Source: Chelonobacter oris
GTDB lineage: Bacteria > Pseudomonadota > Gammaproteobacteria > Enterobacterales > Pasteurellaceae
Length of the DNA: 64,000 nt
Direction of reading: 5' to 3'
NCBI RefSeq assembly: GCF_000772535.1
Contig: NZ_JSUM01000002.1
Coordinates: 1 to 64,000, forward strand
Below the pieces are notes generated by a model. It saw only the letters and a program-made list of their open reading frames with translations, had not been told where the DNA came from and made no database searches. Position numbers and translations under genes: made by a program. Shown in pieces: positions 39,480 through 49,548 of this stretch (position 1 is the first letter of the stretch; every line of letters begins with the position of its first letter).

Positions 39480-39490
39480 TTTTATTACCT

Positions 39491-40363
39491 TTATTTTTCA
39501 ATTTTATGCGTATCTTGCTTTGCAAGCGTTACATCCGTTTTTTTCAAATAGATATTGTTGTAACAATAATTTGTTGCTTCCATATAGCCTTCAACACTAC
39601 CACAGTCAAATCGTTTTCCTTTAAACTTATAAGCTATAACACAGCCATTCTTAGCTTGCTGTAATAACGCATCCGTTATCTGAATTTCACCATTTTTACC
39701 TGCCGGTGTATTTTCGATTAACTCAAAAATATCCGGTGTTAAAATATAACGTCCGATGATTGCTAAATTACTTGGTGCCGTACCTAATTCTGGCTTCTCA
39801 ACCATATTTTCCACTCTAAAAAGATCGTCACTTAACTGAGTTCCCTCAATAATTCCGTATTTATTTGTTTCATTTTCAGGTACTTCTTCAACCGCAACAA
39901 TAGTGCAACGGAATTGGTTATATAACCGCACCATTTGTTTTAATACACCATCACCCTCATTAATGCAAAGATCATCAGCAAGCACAACGGCAAACGGTTC
40001 ATCCCCTACAAGCTCTCTTCCGACTAAAATCGCATGCCCCAAGCCTAGCATTTCCCCTTGACGCGTAAAAGTAAATGTAGCCGAATTCATAATTTTTCGA
40101 ATATCATCTAATAAAGATTCTTTATTAGTACCTTTAATTTGATGTTCCAATTCATAGTTTTTATCAAAATGATCCATCAAGGCGTACTTACCGCGCCCTG
40201 TGACTATGCACATATCTTTCATTCCGGCTTGAATAGCTTCATCTACACCATATTCAATCAATGGTTTATTCACAACCGGCATCATCTCTTTCGGCATAGA
40301 TTTAGTTGCCGGTAAAAAACGCGTGCCATAACCGGCAGCCGGAAATAAACATTTTTTAATCAT
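39491..40363 (-). CDS. galU: GalU, UTP-glucose-1-phosphate uridylyltransferase
   Basis: 290 residues from the Met of MIKKCLFPAAGYGTRF, which has GGAG upstream; an earlier in-frame start at 40405 adds 14 residues. The nucleotidyltransferase motif is PAAGYGTRFLPATKSMPKEM in the first 27 residues, with VVLADDLC and EKP motifs later. UDP-glucose made here can be epimerised to UDP-Gal, the substrate of Glf. Confidence 0.93.
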   Translation of the reverse strand: MIKKCLFPAAGYGTRFLPATKSMPKEMMPVVNKPLIEYGVDEAIQAGMKDMCIVTGRGKYALMDHFDKNYELEHQIKGTNKESLLDDIRKIMNSATFTFTRQGEMLGLGHAILVGRELVGDEPFAVVLADDLCINEGDGVLKQMVRLYNQFRCTIVAVEEVPENETNKYGIIEGTQLSDDLFRVENMVEKPELGTAPSNLAIIGRYILTPDIFELIENTPAGKNGEIQITDALLQQAKNGCVIAYKFKGKRFDCGSVEGYMEATNYCYNNIYLKKTDVTLAKQDTHKIEK

Positions 40364-40415
40364 AAAAACTCCACTGGGATTCCAAATCTCATCATTTTTT
40401 ATCAAGTAATATAAT

Positions 40416-41288
40416 CTATTTTTCTTTTATAATACGCAGCAAATACTGCCCGTATTCATTCTTGCTCATCATTTTAGCCAAGCTTAAAACCTGCTCAGTA
40501 GACAACCAACCGTTTCTCCAAGCAATTTCCTCTAAGCTTGCCACCTGCATACCTTGCACATTTTCGATCGTACGTACAAATGAAGCCGCTTCATGCAGGC
40601 TTTCATGGGTTCCGGTATCCAGCCAGGCAAAGCCACGGCCTAACAATTGAACATTCAGGGAACCGTCTTCCAGATACATTTGATTGATTGAGGTAATCTC
40701 CAACTCGCCACGATCAGACGGTTTCACTTGTTTGGCAAATTCAACGACACGATTATCGTAAAAATACAAGCCGGTTACCGCCCAATCAGATTTTGGTTCA
40801 GAAGGTTTTTCTTCAATTGATAACGCTTTATAGTCTTGATTAAATTCAACGACGCCGAAGCGTTCAGGATCTTTCACTTGATAAGCAAAAACGGTTGCCC
40901 CGTTTTCTCTTCCAACCGCACTTTGCAATAGCGGCGTAAAGGATTGTCCGAAGAAAATATTATCGCCCAATACTAAGCAACAACCGTCATCGCCAATAAA
41001 ATCTTCTCCAATCAAAAATGCTTGTGCTAATCCGTCCGGACTGGCTTGAATTGCATAACTCAACGTAATCCCAAAATTACTGCCGTCACCCAGCAACCGT
41101 TTAAAACTATCGTTATCTTCCGGCGTGGTAATAATCAAAATGTCACGAATCCCAGCCAACATTAAAACTGATAACGGATAGTAGATCATCGGTTTATCAT
41201 AAACCGGCAGTAACTGTTTAGAGACGCCACGGGTGATTGGGTATAGCCGAGTACCGGAACCACCGGCGAGAATAATGCCTTTCATCAT
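40416..41288 (-). CDS. rfbA: RmlA/RfbA, glucose-1-phosphate thymidylyltransferase
   Basis: 290 residues (289 if the second Met is used). N-terminal [34 protein letters not shown] and [11 protein letters not shown] are typical. It makes dTDP-glucose, the substrate of the upstream dehydratase RfbB. It starts 10 bases after rfbB. Confidence 0.95.
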   Translation of the reverse strand: MMKGIILAGGSGTRLYPITRGVSKQLLPVYDKPMIYYPLSVLMLAGIRDILIITTPEDNDSFKRLLGDGSNFGITLSYAIQASPDGLAQAFLIGEDFIGDDGCCLVLGDNIFFGQSFTPLLQSAVGRENGATVFAYQVKDPERFGVVEFNQDYKALSIEEKPSEPKSDWAVTGLYFYDNRVVEFAKQVKPSDRGELEITSINQMYLEDGSLNVQLLGRGFAWLDTGTHESLHEAASFVRTIENVQGMQVASLEEIAWRNGWLSTEQVLSLAKMMSKNEYGQYLLRIIKEK

Positions 41289-41298
41289 ATTGTCCTTG

Positions 41299-42363
41299 CT
41301 ATTTCTGTGCGCCCAAACGCTCTAAACTATAGGAACCGTCCAATACACGACGCCACCATTTTTTATTGTTTAGATACCATTCCACGGTTTTGCGAATGCC
41401 CGATTCAAACGTTTCTTCCGGCTTCCAACCCAGCTCTCTGCCGATTTTGCCGGCATCAATCGCATAACGTACATCGTGCCCCGGTCGATCGGTCACATAA
41501 GTAATCAAATCCTGATAGTTTTCCACACCTTGCGGTTTGTTCGGTACCAACTCTTCCAATAATGCACAAATGGTTTTTACCACCTCGATATTCGCCTTTT
41601 CATTGTGACCGCCGATATTATAGGTTTCGCCGATTTTCCCCTCAGTCGCCACTTTATACAATGCTCCGGCATGATCTTCGACAAACAGCCAATCACGAAT
41701 CTGCATTCCATCGCCATATACCGGCAGAGGCTTACCGTCCAACGCATTTAAAATCATCAACGGAATCAATTTTTCCGGAAAATGGAACGGGCCGTAATTA
41801 TTGGAACAGTTGGTGACAATAGTCGGCAAGCCATACGTACGAAGCCAGGCTCTGACCAGATGATCGCTCGATGCTTTTGACGCAGAATATGGGCTGCTTG
41901 GCGCATACGGCGTGCTTTCAGTGAACAGTTCATCCGTCCCTTCCAGATCACCGTACACTTCATCAGTTGAGATATGATGAAAACGAAATGCCTGTTTTTT
42001 CTCGCTATCCAGTCTGTTCCAATATCCTCTGGCGGCTTCTAATAAGGTGTATGTGCCGACAATATTGGTTTCAATAAAGGCTGCCGGCCCGTCAATAGAA
42101 CGGTCGACATGACTTTCTGCCGCCAAATGCATAATAACGTCCGGTTGATATTGCTGAAAAATACGTTCAAGTGCGGTTTTATCGCAAATATCAGCCTGCT
42201 CAAATGTATAGCGAGGATTATTCTCGATGGATTCCAATGATTCCAGATTGCCGGCATAAGTCAATTTATCCAAATTAATAACACTATCATCCGTGTGATT
42301 AATTATGTGGCGAACAACTGCCGATCCGATAAAACCAGCGCCGCCGGTAACCAAAATGTTCAT
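41299..42363 (-). CDS. rfbB: RmlB/RfbB, dTDP-glucose 4,6-dehydratase
   Basis: 354 residues, extended short-chain dehydrogenase fold. NAD motif TGGAGFIGS at the N-terminus, HISTDEVYG with catalytic Thr-Asp-Glu, and the YSASKAS motif with the Tyr-Lys pair. The product is dTDP-4-keto-6-deoxyglucose. I start it at the Met of MNILVTGG, after GGGGA. It is the first gene of the cluster. RmlC and RmlD are not nearby, so the final dTDP-sugar is unclear. Confidence 0.95.
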   Translation of the reverse strand: MNILVTGGAGFIGSAVVRHIINHTDDSVINLDKLTYAGNLESLESIENNPRYTFEQADICDKTALERIFQQYQPDVIMHLAAESHVDRSIDGPAAFIETNIVGTYTLLEAARGYWNRLDSEKKQAFRFHHISTDEVYGDLEGTDELFTESTPYAPSSPYSASKASSDHLVRAWLRTYGLPTIVTNCSNNYGPFHFPEKLIPLMILNALDGKPLPVYGDGMQIRDWLFVEDHAGALYKVATEGKIGETYNIGGHNEKANIEVVKTICALLEELVPNKPQGVENYQDLITYVTDRPGHDVRYAIDAGKIGRELGWKPEETFESGIRKTVEWYLNNKKWWRRVLDGSYSLERLGAQK

Positions 42364-42703
42364 CAAATTCCCCAATCAAAGTAAAAATATGCAGTAAAAC
42401 ACCGATAATAATTTATATTTAACCATGCTTTATCCACGAATAAATTCGAACTATTCTAGAAGAATTTTAAAATAACCACAATTTATTTATATTGATACCG
42501 TGAAACGCTGCCGATAAATAATAATGTCTCTCATTACTGTGCGAGACAAAACGGCTTATCACAACAAAAAACTTCCCGAATCCGCCTGATACGGGTATAA
42601 TCTGCGCCTTGTAGCAGAAATGAATTTACTGAACTGCGTTGAAGTGCGGTTCGAATTTTCTGGTAAATAAATGTATTCAAGATGAAAAATTTCAGAGGAA
42701 TGA
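42364..42703. other. 340-base gap between the polysaccharide cluster and infA
   Basis: AT-rich and noncoding. It holds an infA -10 box TATAAT (42596-42601, weak -35 TTCCCG 17 bases upstream) and, for the minus strand, a sequence ATCGGCAGCGTT (42515-42504) that resembles the ops/JUMPstart element, about 140 bases before rfbB. No gene, repeat or tRNA seen. Confidence 0.6.
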
Positions 42704-42922
<219 letters not shown>

Positions 42923-42947
42923 TTCTCAATTTCTTTTCGCTAAAAAA

Positions 42948-42978
42948 GCGCTGACCATCACTTCGGATTAGCCAGCGC
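42948..42978 (-). terminator. Terminator of corC-lnt
   Basis: 8-bp stem (GCGCTGGC / GTCAGCGC on the minus strand, one G-U pair), 15-base loop, then six T on the minus strand. It also lies close after infA. Confidence 0.75.
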
Positions 42979-42999
42979 CTTTATCTTAGACAACCCCTT

Positions 43000-44577
43000 T
43001 TATTTTACGCAAGCTTGCTGTAGCAGTTTGCGGCGGAAAAGTGCGGTGAAAATATGCAATAACAGTAAGACTAACGATAAGAGATATAACGGTTTGTCGC
43101 CGAATGTCGTATAAGGCGTGGTTCGGCTCTCCGTTTTTAATGTTGTCGTCAGTGTCGTTGCGATAAATTGCGGCGCTTGCTCGATAACCTTGCCGTCGGC
43201 ACCGATAAAAGCGGTAATGCCGGTATTGGTGGCGCGAATCACCGCTTTGCCGTTTTCTAACGCCCGCATTCTTGCCATTTGGAAATGCTGCCACGGGCCG
43301 ATAGAATCACCGAACCAAGCATCGTTAGAGACCGTCAGGATAAAATCACTCTGTTTATTTTGCGCCAAATTTTGCTGTAATTGGCTGCCCAGAACAATTT
43401 CATAGCAGATAGCCGCCGTTAATTCCAGCCCTTTTGCCTTGAGCGGGGCTTGCAGATAGTCGCCTTGTTTAAAGTTGGACATCGGCAAATTGAACATACT
43501 GCCTAATGGGCGCAAAATACTTTCCAGCGGCACATATTCGCCAAACGGCACAAGATGGTGTTTGTTATAGCGGTTTTCGGTTTCTAATGTATAAGGCTGC
43601 TGCGGGTTGCCGAGAACAATCACCGAGTTATGAAACCTATCCGACAGCGGATTGTGATATACCGTGCCGACAATCAACTCACTGCCGTGCTCCGCCGCCG
43701 CAGTTTGCCAACGTTGCAACAGGGCGGGAACCCGATTTTCCAAAGTCGGAATTGCCGCTTCCGGCAGAATAATCAAATCACTTTTGCCCAAGTACGGTGC
43801 AATCAACTTTTGATAAATATTAATGGTATGACTGAAATGATCCGGATCCCATTTCAGATTTTGTTCGATATTGCCCTGCACCAGCGTGATCGTCAGTTCT
43901 GCTGAGTTATTATGCTGATTTTTTGTTCGATAATCCGCTTTCTGCCCGAGATAAAATGCCGCTCCGCCGACCAACAGTAACATCACGACAGCACTTACAC
44001 TCAAGGCAGTGCGATTGACTGTCGGAATCAACCAATATTTGATTAAAGCAACCGACAGTGCCGACATCCAAACCACAAAAAATGTCACGCCTTGTACGCC
44101 GAACAGCGGCGCAAGACCAAAAAACGGGCTGTCGATTTGCGAATAACCGAATTGCAGCCAAGGAAAACCGGTCAATACCCAGCCGCGCAAAAATTCGGTG
44201 AATGTCCATAAAATCGCAAACAATACCGCACTTTGAATTTGAAAACGCTGCACAAGGTAAGCGAACAGTAGCGGGTAAAGCGATAAGTAAGCGGCCAATA
44301 ACAACACCGCCAAATAGCTCAACAGCAGCGGCACGCCGCCAAACAGGTTAATGCTGACGTGTATCCAGTTAATGCCGAATGTAAAAAAGCCGAGAGCCCA
44401 GAAATAAGCGCTATAAAGTGCGGTTTTGCGTTCGCGTTGCGTTGCCAGAAAAATCAGTCCGCCCAGACTGAAATACGCCATGCCCCAAAAATCAAAGGGG
44501 GAAAAAGCAAGCACGCCGCTTGCCCCTAACATCATACTCAGCAGAATTCTGCTTATCGGGTGAGAGAAGAACGACAT
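43000..44577 (-). CDS. lnt: Lnt, apolipoprotein N-acyltransferase
   Basis: 525 residues, about seven membrane helices and a periplasmic nitrilase domain. The triad is visible: Glu in ILPEAAIPT, Lys in ENRYNKHHLVPFGEY, Cys in AAICYEIVLG. It adds the third acyl chain to lipoproteins. The ATG overlaps the corC stop as TGATG, so translation is coupled. An in-frame GTG one codon earlier is less likely. corC-lnt is the usual arrangement. Confidence 0.94.
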   Translation of the reverse strand: MSFFSHPISRILLSMMLGASGVLAFSPFDFWGMAYFSLGGLIFLATQRERKTALYSAYFWALGFFTFGINWIHVSINLFGGVPLLLSYLAVLLLAAYLSLYPLLFAYLVQRFQIQSAVLFAILWTFTEFLRGWVLTGFPWLQFGYSQIDSPFFGLAPLFGVQGVTFFVVWMSALSVALIKYWLIPTVNRTALSVSAVVMLLLVGGAAFYLGQKADYRTKNQHNNSAELTITLVQGNIEQNLKWDPDHFSHTINIYQKLIAPYLGKSDLIILPEAAIPTLENRVPALLQRWQTAAAEHGSELIVGTVYHNPLSDRFHNSVIVLGNPQQPYTLETENRYNKHHLVPFGEYVPLESILRPLGSMFNLPMSNFKQGDYLQAPLKAKGLELTAAICYEIVLGSQLQQNLAQNKQSDFILTVSNDAWFGDSIGPWQHFQMARMRALENGKAVIRATNTGITAFIGADGKVIEQAPQFIATTLTTTLKTESRTTPYTTFGDKPLYLLSLVLLLLHIFTALFRRKLLQQACVK

Positions 44578-45470
44578 CACTGGTTACTTTCCGTCTGTTC
44601 CGGTTCCACCTCGATTTCATCCGGCACTCTGACCCACAGCTGGATAATTTTCCGACTGTCCGCCGAAACCACTTTAAACTGCAATCCTTCCAATTCAATT
44701 TCTTCATCACGGTTCGGTAGATAACCGAAAGCCTGCATAATCACGCCGCCGATGGTATCGACTTCTTCCGAATCAAAATGCGTACCGAATTTTTCGTTGA
44801 AATCCTCAATGTCGGTCAACGCCAGTATGGAATAGGTATGGCGTGAAAGTTGGCGGATATCCGCCGCTTCTTCCTCGTCAAATTCATCTTCAATATCGCC
44901 GACAATCTGTTCCAAAATATCCTCAATCGTCACTAATCCGGAAACAGCGCCGAATTCGTCGACCACAACCGCCATGTGGAAACGCTCGGAACGGAATTCT
45001 TTCAACATGCGATCGACACGCTTGCTTTCCGGCACAATCACGGCGGGGCGCAAAATGGACGACATATCAAACTCTTCCGCATTGGTGCGTGAAAACGGCA
45101 ACAAATCTTTGGCGAGCAGTAACCCTTCAACATTATCCCGTTCATCACTGACCACCGGAAAACGGGAATGTGCGGATTCAATGATCACGTCTAAACAGGA
45201 ATCCAACGACTGATCTTTATTAATAAACACAATCTGCGCACGCGGAATCATAATATCACGCACCCGCAACTCCGAAATTTCCATCACGCCTTCAATCATT
45301 TCTCGGGTATCCTGATCGATCAAGTCATTCTGTTCGGAGTCCCGAATGACTTCAACCAGTGCTTCCCTGTTTTTCAGCTCGCCCTGAAACAGCCCGCCCA
45401 GCAGCGAATGGAAAAACCCTTTTTTCGTACTTTGTTCCTGATTGTCGTTCGTCGTCTGTTCGTCACTCAT
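44577..45470 (-). CDS. corC: CorC-type CBS-domain protein
   Basis: 297 residues, no membrane segment. Tandem CBS domains at about residues 70-190 ([47 protein letters not shown]), then a CorC/HlyC C-terminal domain. Named for Mg/Co resistance; possibly a cytosolic regulator of Mg transport. Directly upstream of lnt with an overlapping stop/start. Confidence 0.9.
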   Translation of the reverse strand: MSDEQTTNDNQEQSTKKGFFHSLLGGLFQGELKNREALVEVIRDSEQNDLIDQDTREMIEGVMEISELRVRDIMIPRAQIVFINKDQSLDSCLDVIIESAHSRFPVVSDERDNVEGLLLAKDLLPFSRTNAEEFDMSSILRPAVIVPESKRVDRMLKEFRSERFHMAVVVDEFGAVSGLVTIEDILEQIVGDIEDEFDEEEAADIRQLSRHTYSILALTDIEDFNEKFGTHFDSEEVDTIGGVIMQAFGYLPNRDEEIELEGLQFKVVSADSRKIIQLWVRVPDEIEVEPEQTESNQ

Positions 45471-45570
45471 AATCTTTTATATTATCACTCTGGTTTATTA
45501 AAATAAGCATTCTCAAACTAGCATATTTTATAAGGCTTCGCCAGCCGTTTGCGGTTCAACCAAACAAAAA

Positions 45571-45599
45571 AACCAACCGCACTTTCCGTTTGGTTGGTT
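45571..45599 (-). terminator. Terminator of the PTS permease gene
   Basis: Perfect stem AACCAACC / GGTTGGTT with a 13-base loop that contains an uptake signal; T run on the minus strand. It lies 26 bases after the permease stop. Confidence 0.85.
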
Positions 45600-45624
45600 G
45601 TTGTTCAAGGCGATACGCTATATA

Positions 45625-47052
45625 TCACTTCACTTTGTTCTGCGCTCTTTTGCCTAAAACGACCGTGACCGAGAAAGCCACCACAAATGCAATCAGCATA
45701 CCGATAACATACATGCTGATATCGTTCGGTTTAATCGAAATGATACCCGGCAAGCCCGCCGCACCCAACGCTTGTGCTTTGACATTAAATAATGCCACAA
45801 ACGCACTGGCACAACCGGCTCCGACCATCGCCCCGATAAACGGATAGCGGTAACGCAAGTTCACCCCGAACATTGCCGGTTCGGTAATACCCAACAGCGC
45901 ACTGATGCCGGACGGCAAGGCGATACCTCGGGTTTTCACGTCTTTCATAATCACAAAAACCGCCAGACAGGCCGCGCCCTGCGCAATATTGGACATCGCC
46001 GCAATCGGGAAGATAAACGTACCGCCGGTCGTGGCAAAATCCGCCAACAATTGCGTTTCAATCGCAATAAAGGTCTGGTGCATACCGGTGATGACAATCG
46101 GTGCATACAACGCACCAAACAGTGCTCCGCCGATAAAGCCCGCCGTATCATACAACCAGGTTAAGCCCGCACCGAGTAAAAAACCGGCTTCACGGGTGAT
46201 CGGCCCGACAAAACTGAAAGTCAGTAAGCCGGCAATAAACAATGCCAATAGCGGTGTCAGCAGATTATCTAATACCGACGGCACCACTTTGCGCAATGCT
46301 TTTTCCAACGTAGCCAAAATCCAAGAAGCTACTAAAACCGGCAAAACGGAACCTTGATAGCCGACACGTTCAATGTCAAAACCAAAGATATTCCAATAGG
46401 CGAGTTTGCCTTCCGCCACTACACTGGTGTAGTTCCAGCCGTTGACTAAATCCGGATGAACCAGCAACATCCCCAATGCCGCCCCTAAAAACGGATTACC
46501 GCCGAATTTCCGTGTTGCGGAAAAAGCGATCAAAATCGGCAAAAAGACAAACGGTGCATTGGCAAAAGTGTTAATCATTGCCGCCAAATCCGCCAATTCC
46601 GGGTGAGTGTCAATTAACGACATGCCTTCGACAAACAGGTCTTTTGCCATGAAAACATTGGCAAGCCCCATTAACAAACCGCCGGCAACGATTGCCGGAA
46701 TAATCGGAACGAAAATATCCGCCAAGCCTTTCACCAGCCGCTGCAAGAGATTCTGATTCTGTGCGCCGGCTGCCGCCACATCATTTTTGGTCATATCGCC
46801 CATGCCCAACATGGCGCTCATTTCCGCATGGACTTTATTGACCGTGCCCGAACCAAAAATAATTTGATACTGACCGGCAACCGAAAACTGACCTTTCACG
46901 CCGTCAATATTTTCGATTGCTTCTTTATCGACTTGCGCTTCGTCTTTCAAGACAATCCGCAAACGGGTCGCACAGTGCGCCAGGGCGCTGATATTTTCTT
47001 TCCCGCCGAGTTTTTCAATGACCTGCCGGGCAATTTTTGGAAAATCCATCAT
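45625..47052 (-). CDS. Sucrose-type PTS enzyme IIBC (ScrA-like)
   Basis: 475 residues. Domain order IIB then IIC. The IIB phosphorylation Cys is in ALAHCATRLRIVL (about residue 27), and the IIC part has ten or so membrane helices with GITEPAMFGVNLRYRYPF, the conserved substrate-site region. The sequence is nearer to sucrose permease ScrA than to TreB from memory. No IIA domain is fused, so it would need another IIA (Crr). No ScrB hydrolase or LacI-type regulator lies beside it. Two LacI-type operators sit upstream. Confidence 0.82.
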   Translation of the reverse strand: MMDFPKIARQVIEKLGGKENISALAHCATRLRIVLKDEAQVDKEAIENIDGVKGQFSVAGQYQIIFGSGTVNKVHAEMSAMLGMGDMTKNDVAAAGAQNQNLLQRLVKGLADIFVPIIPAIVAGGLLMGLANVFMAKDLFVEGMSLIDTHPELADLAAMINTFANAPFVFLPILIAFSATRKFGGNPFLGAALGMLLVHPDLVNGWNYTSVVAEGKLAYWNIFGFDIERVGYQGSVLPVLVASWILATLEKALRKVVPSVLDNLLTPLLALFIAGLLTFSFVGPITREAGFLLGAGLTWLYDTAGFIGGALFGALYAPIVITGMHQTFIAIETQLLADFATTGGTFIFPIAAMSNIAQGAACLAVFVIMKDVKTRGIALPSGISALLGITEPAMFGVNLRYRYPFIGAMVGAGCASAFVALFNVKAQALGAAGLPGIISIKPNDISMYVIGMLIAFVVAFSVTVVLGKRAQNKVK

Positions 47053-47096
47053 TTTTCTCCTGTTTATTCGAGGCTGACTATAATCTGCACAATTTT

Positions 47097-47114
47097 AACT
47101 AAAACGTTTTAGTT
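47097..47114. promoter_or_regulatory. Palindromic operator 1 of the PTS gene
   Basis: AACTAAAACGTTTTAGTT, a perfect 18-bp palindrome with a central CG, the form used by LacI/GalR-family repressors. It lies 45 bases before the PTS start, in the promoter zone. Confidence 0.75.
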
Positions 47115-47127
47115 AGGCTATCATTTT

Positions 47128-47145
47128 AACTAAATCGTTTTAGTC
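47128..47145. promoter_or_regulatory. Palindromic operator 2 of the PTS gene
   Basis: AACTAAATCGTTTTAGTC, near-perfect copy of operator 1, with its centre 31 bp from the first (three helical turns), allowing binding of two dimers on the same DNA face. Confidence 0.7.
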
Positions 47146-47176
47146 CGATTTTATTTTTGTGATCCGGTTAACAAAA

Positions 47177-47197
47177 AACCTCGCGTTAAGCGAGGTT
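47177..47197 (-). terminator. Terminator of the outer-membrane protein gene
   Basis: AACCTCGC / GCGAGGTT with a 5-base loop and a run of T on the minus strand, 30 bases after the stop of the barrel protein gene. Confidence 0.9.
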
Positions 47198-47226
47198 CTC
47201 TCTTTTTGCCGATACAGCAATGGCGA

Positions 47227-47811
47227 CTAAAAACGGTAAGATACGGAGAAATCGAAAGTGTTCAGTTTCAGCTTATCATCGCCGTGTTTCAGATTGGAGC
47301 GGATATATTCCACCCCCAATTCAATATCGGAATCCAACGCATAACGCACGCCGGCACCATAGCCAAAACCTTTAAAATTACGTTTATCGTTATTTAAATT
47401 CTCAAATTTAATCTCGGAATAGTTGTAATTCAATTTGCCGAAAGCAAGTAAATTCGGGGTAATCCGATAGCCTTGCGCATAACCCAATGTGTAATGATCA
47501 CGCTGTTTGATCTCCGTGCCGGAGGAATTACTGATATTGAGCGTGTCGGAACGCCCCAATTTGTCACCGAACAGTTTAATCGAGGCATAAGGCAGACCGA
47601 CAAAATCATGCCCGTAATCGAAACCGTAATCACCAATCAAGTTCAACGAGGTAAAACGTTTGAATGACACCTCACTGCCGGTGCCTTTATTGGTCGCCAA
47701 ATTCAAGCCGACAGAGGGGCCGACAAACGTTTGCCCCGCCGGAGCCGCCTGTACCGCACTTGATGCGGCAACGCCAAGAACGAATAGTGTTGGAACGAAT
47801 AATTTTTTCAT
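47227..47811 (-). CDS. Small outer-membrane beta-barrel protein
   Basis: 194 residues from the Met of MKKLFVPTLF, with AAGGAG upstream. Sec signal cleaved at VQA-APA. The mature protein has alternating hydrophobic strands (SLNLIGDYGFDYG, YTLGYAQGYRI, FGYGAGVRYAL) and ends with SYRF, the C-terminal Phe signature for BAM insertion. It resembles the porin-family/OmpX-like eight-stranded class; ligand unknown. It follows holA by 51 bases on the same strand but is probably monocistronic. Confidence 0.8.
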   Translation of the reverse strand: MKKLFVPTLFVLGVAASSAVQAAPAGQTFVGPSVGLNLATNKGTGSEVSFKRFTSLNLIGDYGFDYGHDFVGLPYASIKLFGDKLGRSDTLNISNSSGTEIKQRDHYTLGYAQGYRITPNLLAFGKLNYNYSEIKFENLNNDKRNFKGFGYGAGVRYALDSDIELGVEYIRSNLKHGDDKLKLNTFDFSVSYRF

Positions 47812-47862
47812 GTTGTTCTCCTTTTCAATTATCAAAATAAATCGTGTCGATTTGATACGCTT

Positions 47863-48942
47863 CTAGCCGTTTTCACTTTTTCCTATCCGATCTGAAGAGA
47901 TTGCGTGGTGCGAAAACAGCAGGGTAAAATCTTCAAACATCGGCCAAACATCAGCATCAAAATCCCGTTTGAGCTGCCGTTCGATTTGCGCCAATTTTTG
48001 CAGCAAACGGAATAAGTCGGCATACCGCATTCGCTGCATGGCTTTGGTAAAAAATGGTCTGCGATTTTGCCAAACCCGCAGTCGGTCGAAATGTTGCCGC
48101 AAGTTGTGCAACGGCAGTGGCGCAGCCGTGTTGACGACACGCTCTGCACCGGCGAGCTGTAAAATCGTATTCAGCTCTTTTTGAGCACTGCGCAGCAAAA
48201 TCAACGGCTGCACGTCCTCATTTTTGAGCGAATACAAAATCCGCACCGCTCTTTTGGTTTTCCCTTCCAGCATCGCATCAAGCCACTGGTAAGGCGTGAA
48301 CACCGAAGACTGCTCCACACAGGCTTTGGCTTTCAGGTAATTTATCTTACCCTCAGGATAAACCAGCTTGAGCAGATTCAACAGTTGCTTGAGCGCCAGC
48401 AAATTGCTTTCATAGCTATACGCCAGCAATTGCAGCGCTTCGCTGTCCAACGTCAATTGCAACGCTTTGGCACGCTGTTGAATCCATTGCGGCAGCTGTT
48501 CCGGCGTCGGCGTTTGGCAATTGACTAAGACGCTTCGATTAGCCGAATACTGTTCCAATGCGCTAAACCAGCCCTGTTTTTCCGTTTGCAGATTAAAGCG
48601 CGAAAATTGCAGAACCAGCAAAATATCAGCGTGCAGCAGCCCGATCAATGCCGATAATTTCTTCTGTAGCGACTGGTTCAGGGTATCCGGCAACGTCAGC
48701 AGCAAAACCGATTTTTGATAAAACAAGCCTCGGGAATGACAACGTTGATACAGATCGTCCCAATCGGCGGCATTATCGACCGCTCGCTGCAAAACCTCAT
48801 CAAACTGCTGCTGTCCGGCATATTGAATCAACGCCTGACGCGATTCGTCCAACAACAGCGGATCTTGCCCCGCCAGTAAATAACCGGGTGCAAGCCCTTG
48901 TTGCAACAGGGGATCCAACTGGACGGCTTGAATACGTTTCAC
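47863..48942 (-). CDS. holA: HolA, DNA polymerase III delta subunit
   Basis: 359 residues of the clamp-loader delta subunit, which opens the beta clamp. N-terminal AAA-like region (GYLLAGQDPLLLDESRQAL, with FYQKSVLLLTLPDTL) lacks a functional P-loop as expected. The C-terminal domain contains RILYSLKNEDVQPLILLRSAQKELN. It lies 15 bases after lptE in the conserved leuS-lptE-holA order. Confidence 0.93.
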   Translation of the reverse strand: MKRIQAVQLDPLLQQGLAPGYLLAGQDPLLLDESRQALIQYAGQQQFDEVLQRAVDNAADWDDLYQRCHSRGLFYQKSVLLLTLPDTLNQSLQKKLSALIGLLHADILLVLQFSRFNLQTEKQGWFSALEQYSANRSVLVNCQTPTPEQLPQWIQQRAKALQLTLDSEALQLLAYSYESNLLALKQLLNLLKLVYPEGKINYLKAKACVEQSSVFTPYQWLDAMLEGKTKRAVRILYSLKNEDVQPLILLRSAQKELNTILQLAGAERVVNTAAPLPLHNLRQHFDRLRVWQNRRPFFTKAMQRMRYADLFRLLQKLAQIERQLKRDFDADVWPMFEDFTLLFSHHAISSDRIGKSENG

Positions 48943-48957
48943 AACGGCAAATCGAAT

Positions 48958-49461
48958 TTAAGGGGTTATAGACAGCTGTTTTTGCAGGCTGATTATTTTG
49001 ATAATCAACTGCCGCGCCGCCTGCGCCCGCATATCGTTATGAATCACATCTTCTTCCGCCGATTTCGCCAGTGCCGCACGGGAATCGTCAAAAAATGTCC
49101 GGCTGTTACGCACCGTCAACGGAAACTCTCCCCGCCCGGGAATATACATTGTCGCATTCAGATTGAGGGTCAACAATTTTTCCGCTTCGCGCCCCTGCTT
49201 AAAAACAGAAACCACGTTGGACGAAATCGATTGTCCTTTAATCCGCAATTCCGGCACATCACCGCTTTCTACAATATTCACCTGATGCAGCCGCAACTGA
49301 CTGCGGACTTCACGACTCAAATAATCATACGGATCCGCACTTTGCAGTTTTAGCGTTTGAAATTCTTTCTCGATTCCGCCCTGATTGGCAAACTGAAAAC
49401 CACAGGCGCTTAACAACGCAACCATGCCGCAAATCAGAAACAAATAACTTTTTTTCGACAC
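48958..49461 (-). CDS. lptE: LptE, LPS-assembly lipoprotein
   Basis: 167 residues with a lipoprotein signal, lipobox LSAC (Cys20) followed by GFQFANQG. It plugs LptD and helps place LPS in the outer leaflet of the outer membrane. The fold is variable in sequence; the assignment rests on length, lipobox and the position between leuS and holA. Confidence 0.9.
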   Translation of the reverse strand: MSKKSYLFLICGMVALLSACGFQFANQGGIEKEFQTLKLQSADPYDYLSREVRSQLRLHQVNIVESGDVPELRIKGQSISSNVVSVFKQGREAEKLLTLNLNATMYIPGRGEFPLTVRNSRTFFDDSRAALAKSAEEDVIHNDMRAQAARQLIIKIISLQKQLSITP

Positions 49462-49548
49462 ACTTTGTATCCTTCTGTTGAGGTTAAAACCGCACTTTAT
49501 AAAGCGACAGATAATGGCGGACAGATAATCCGCCTCTGCGATTATGGC

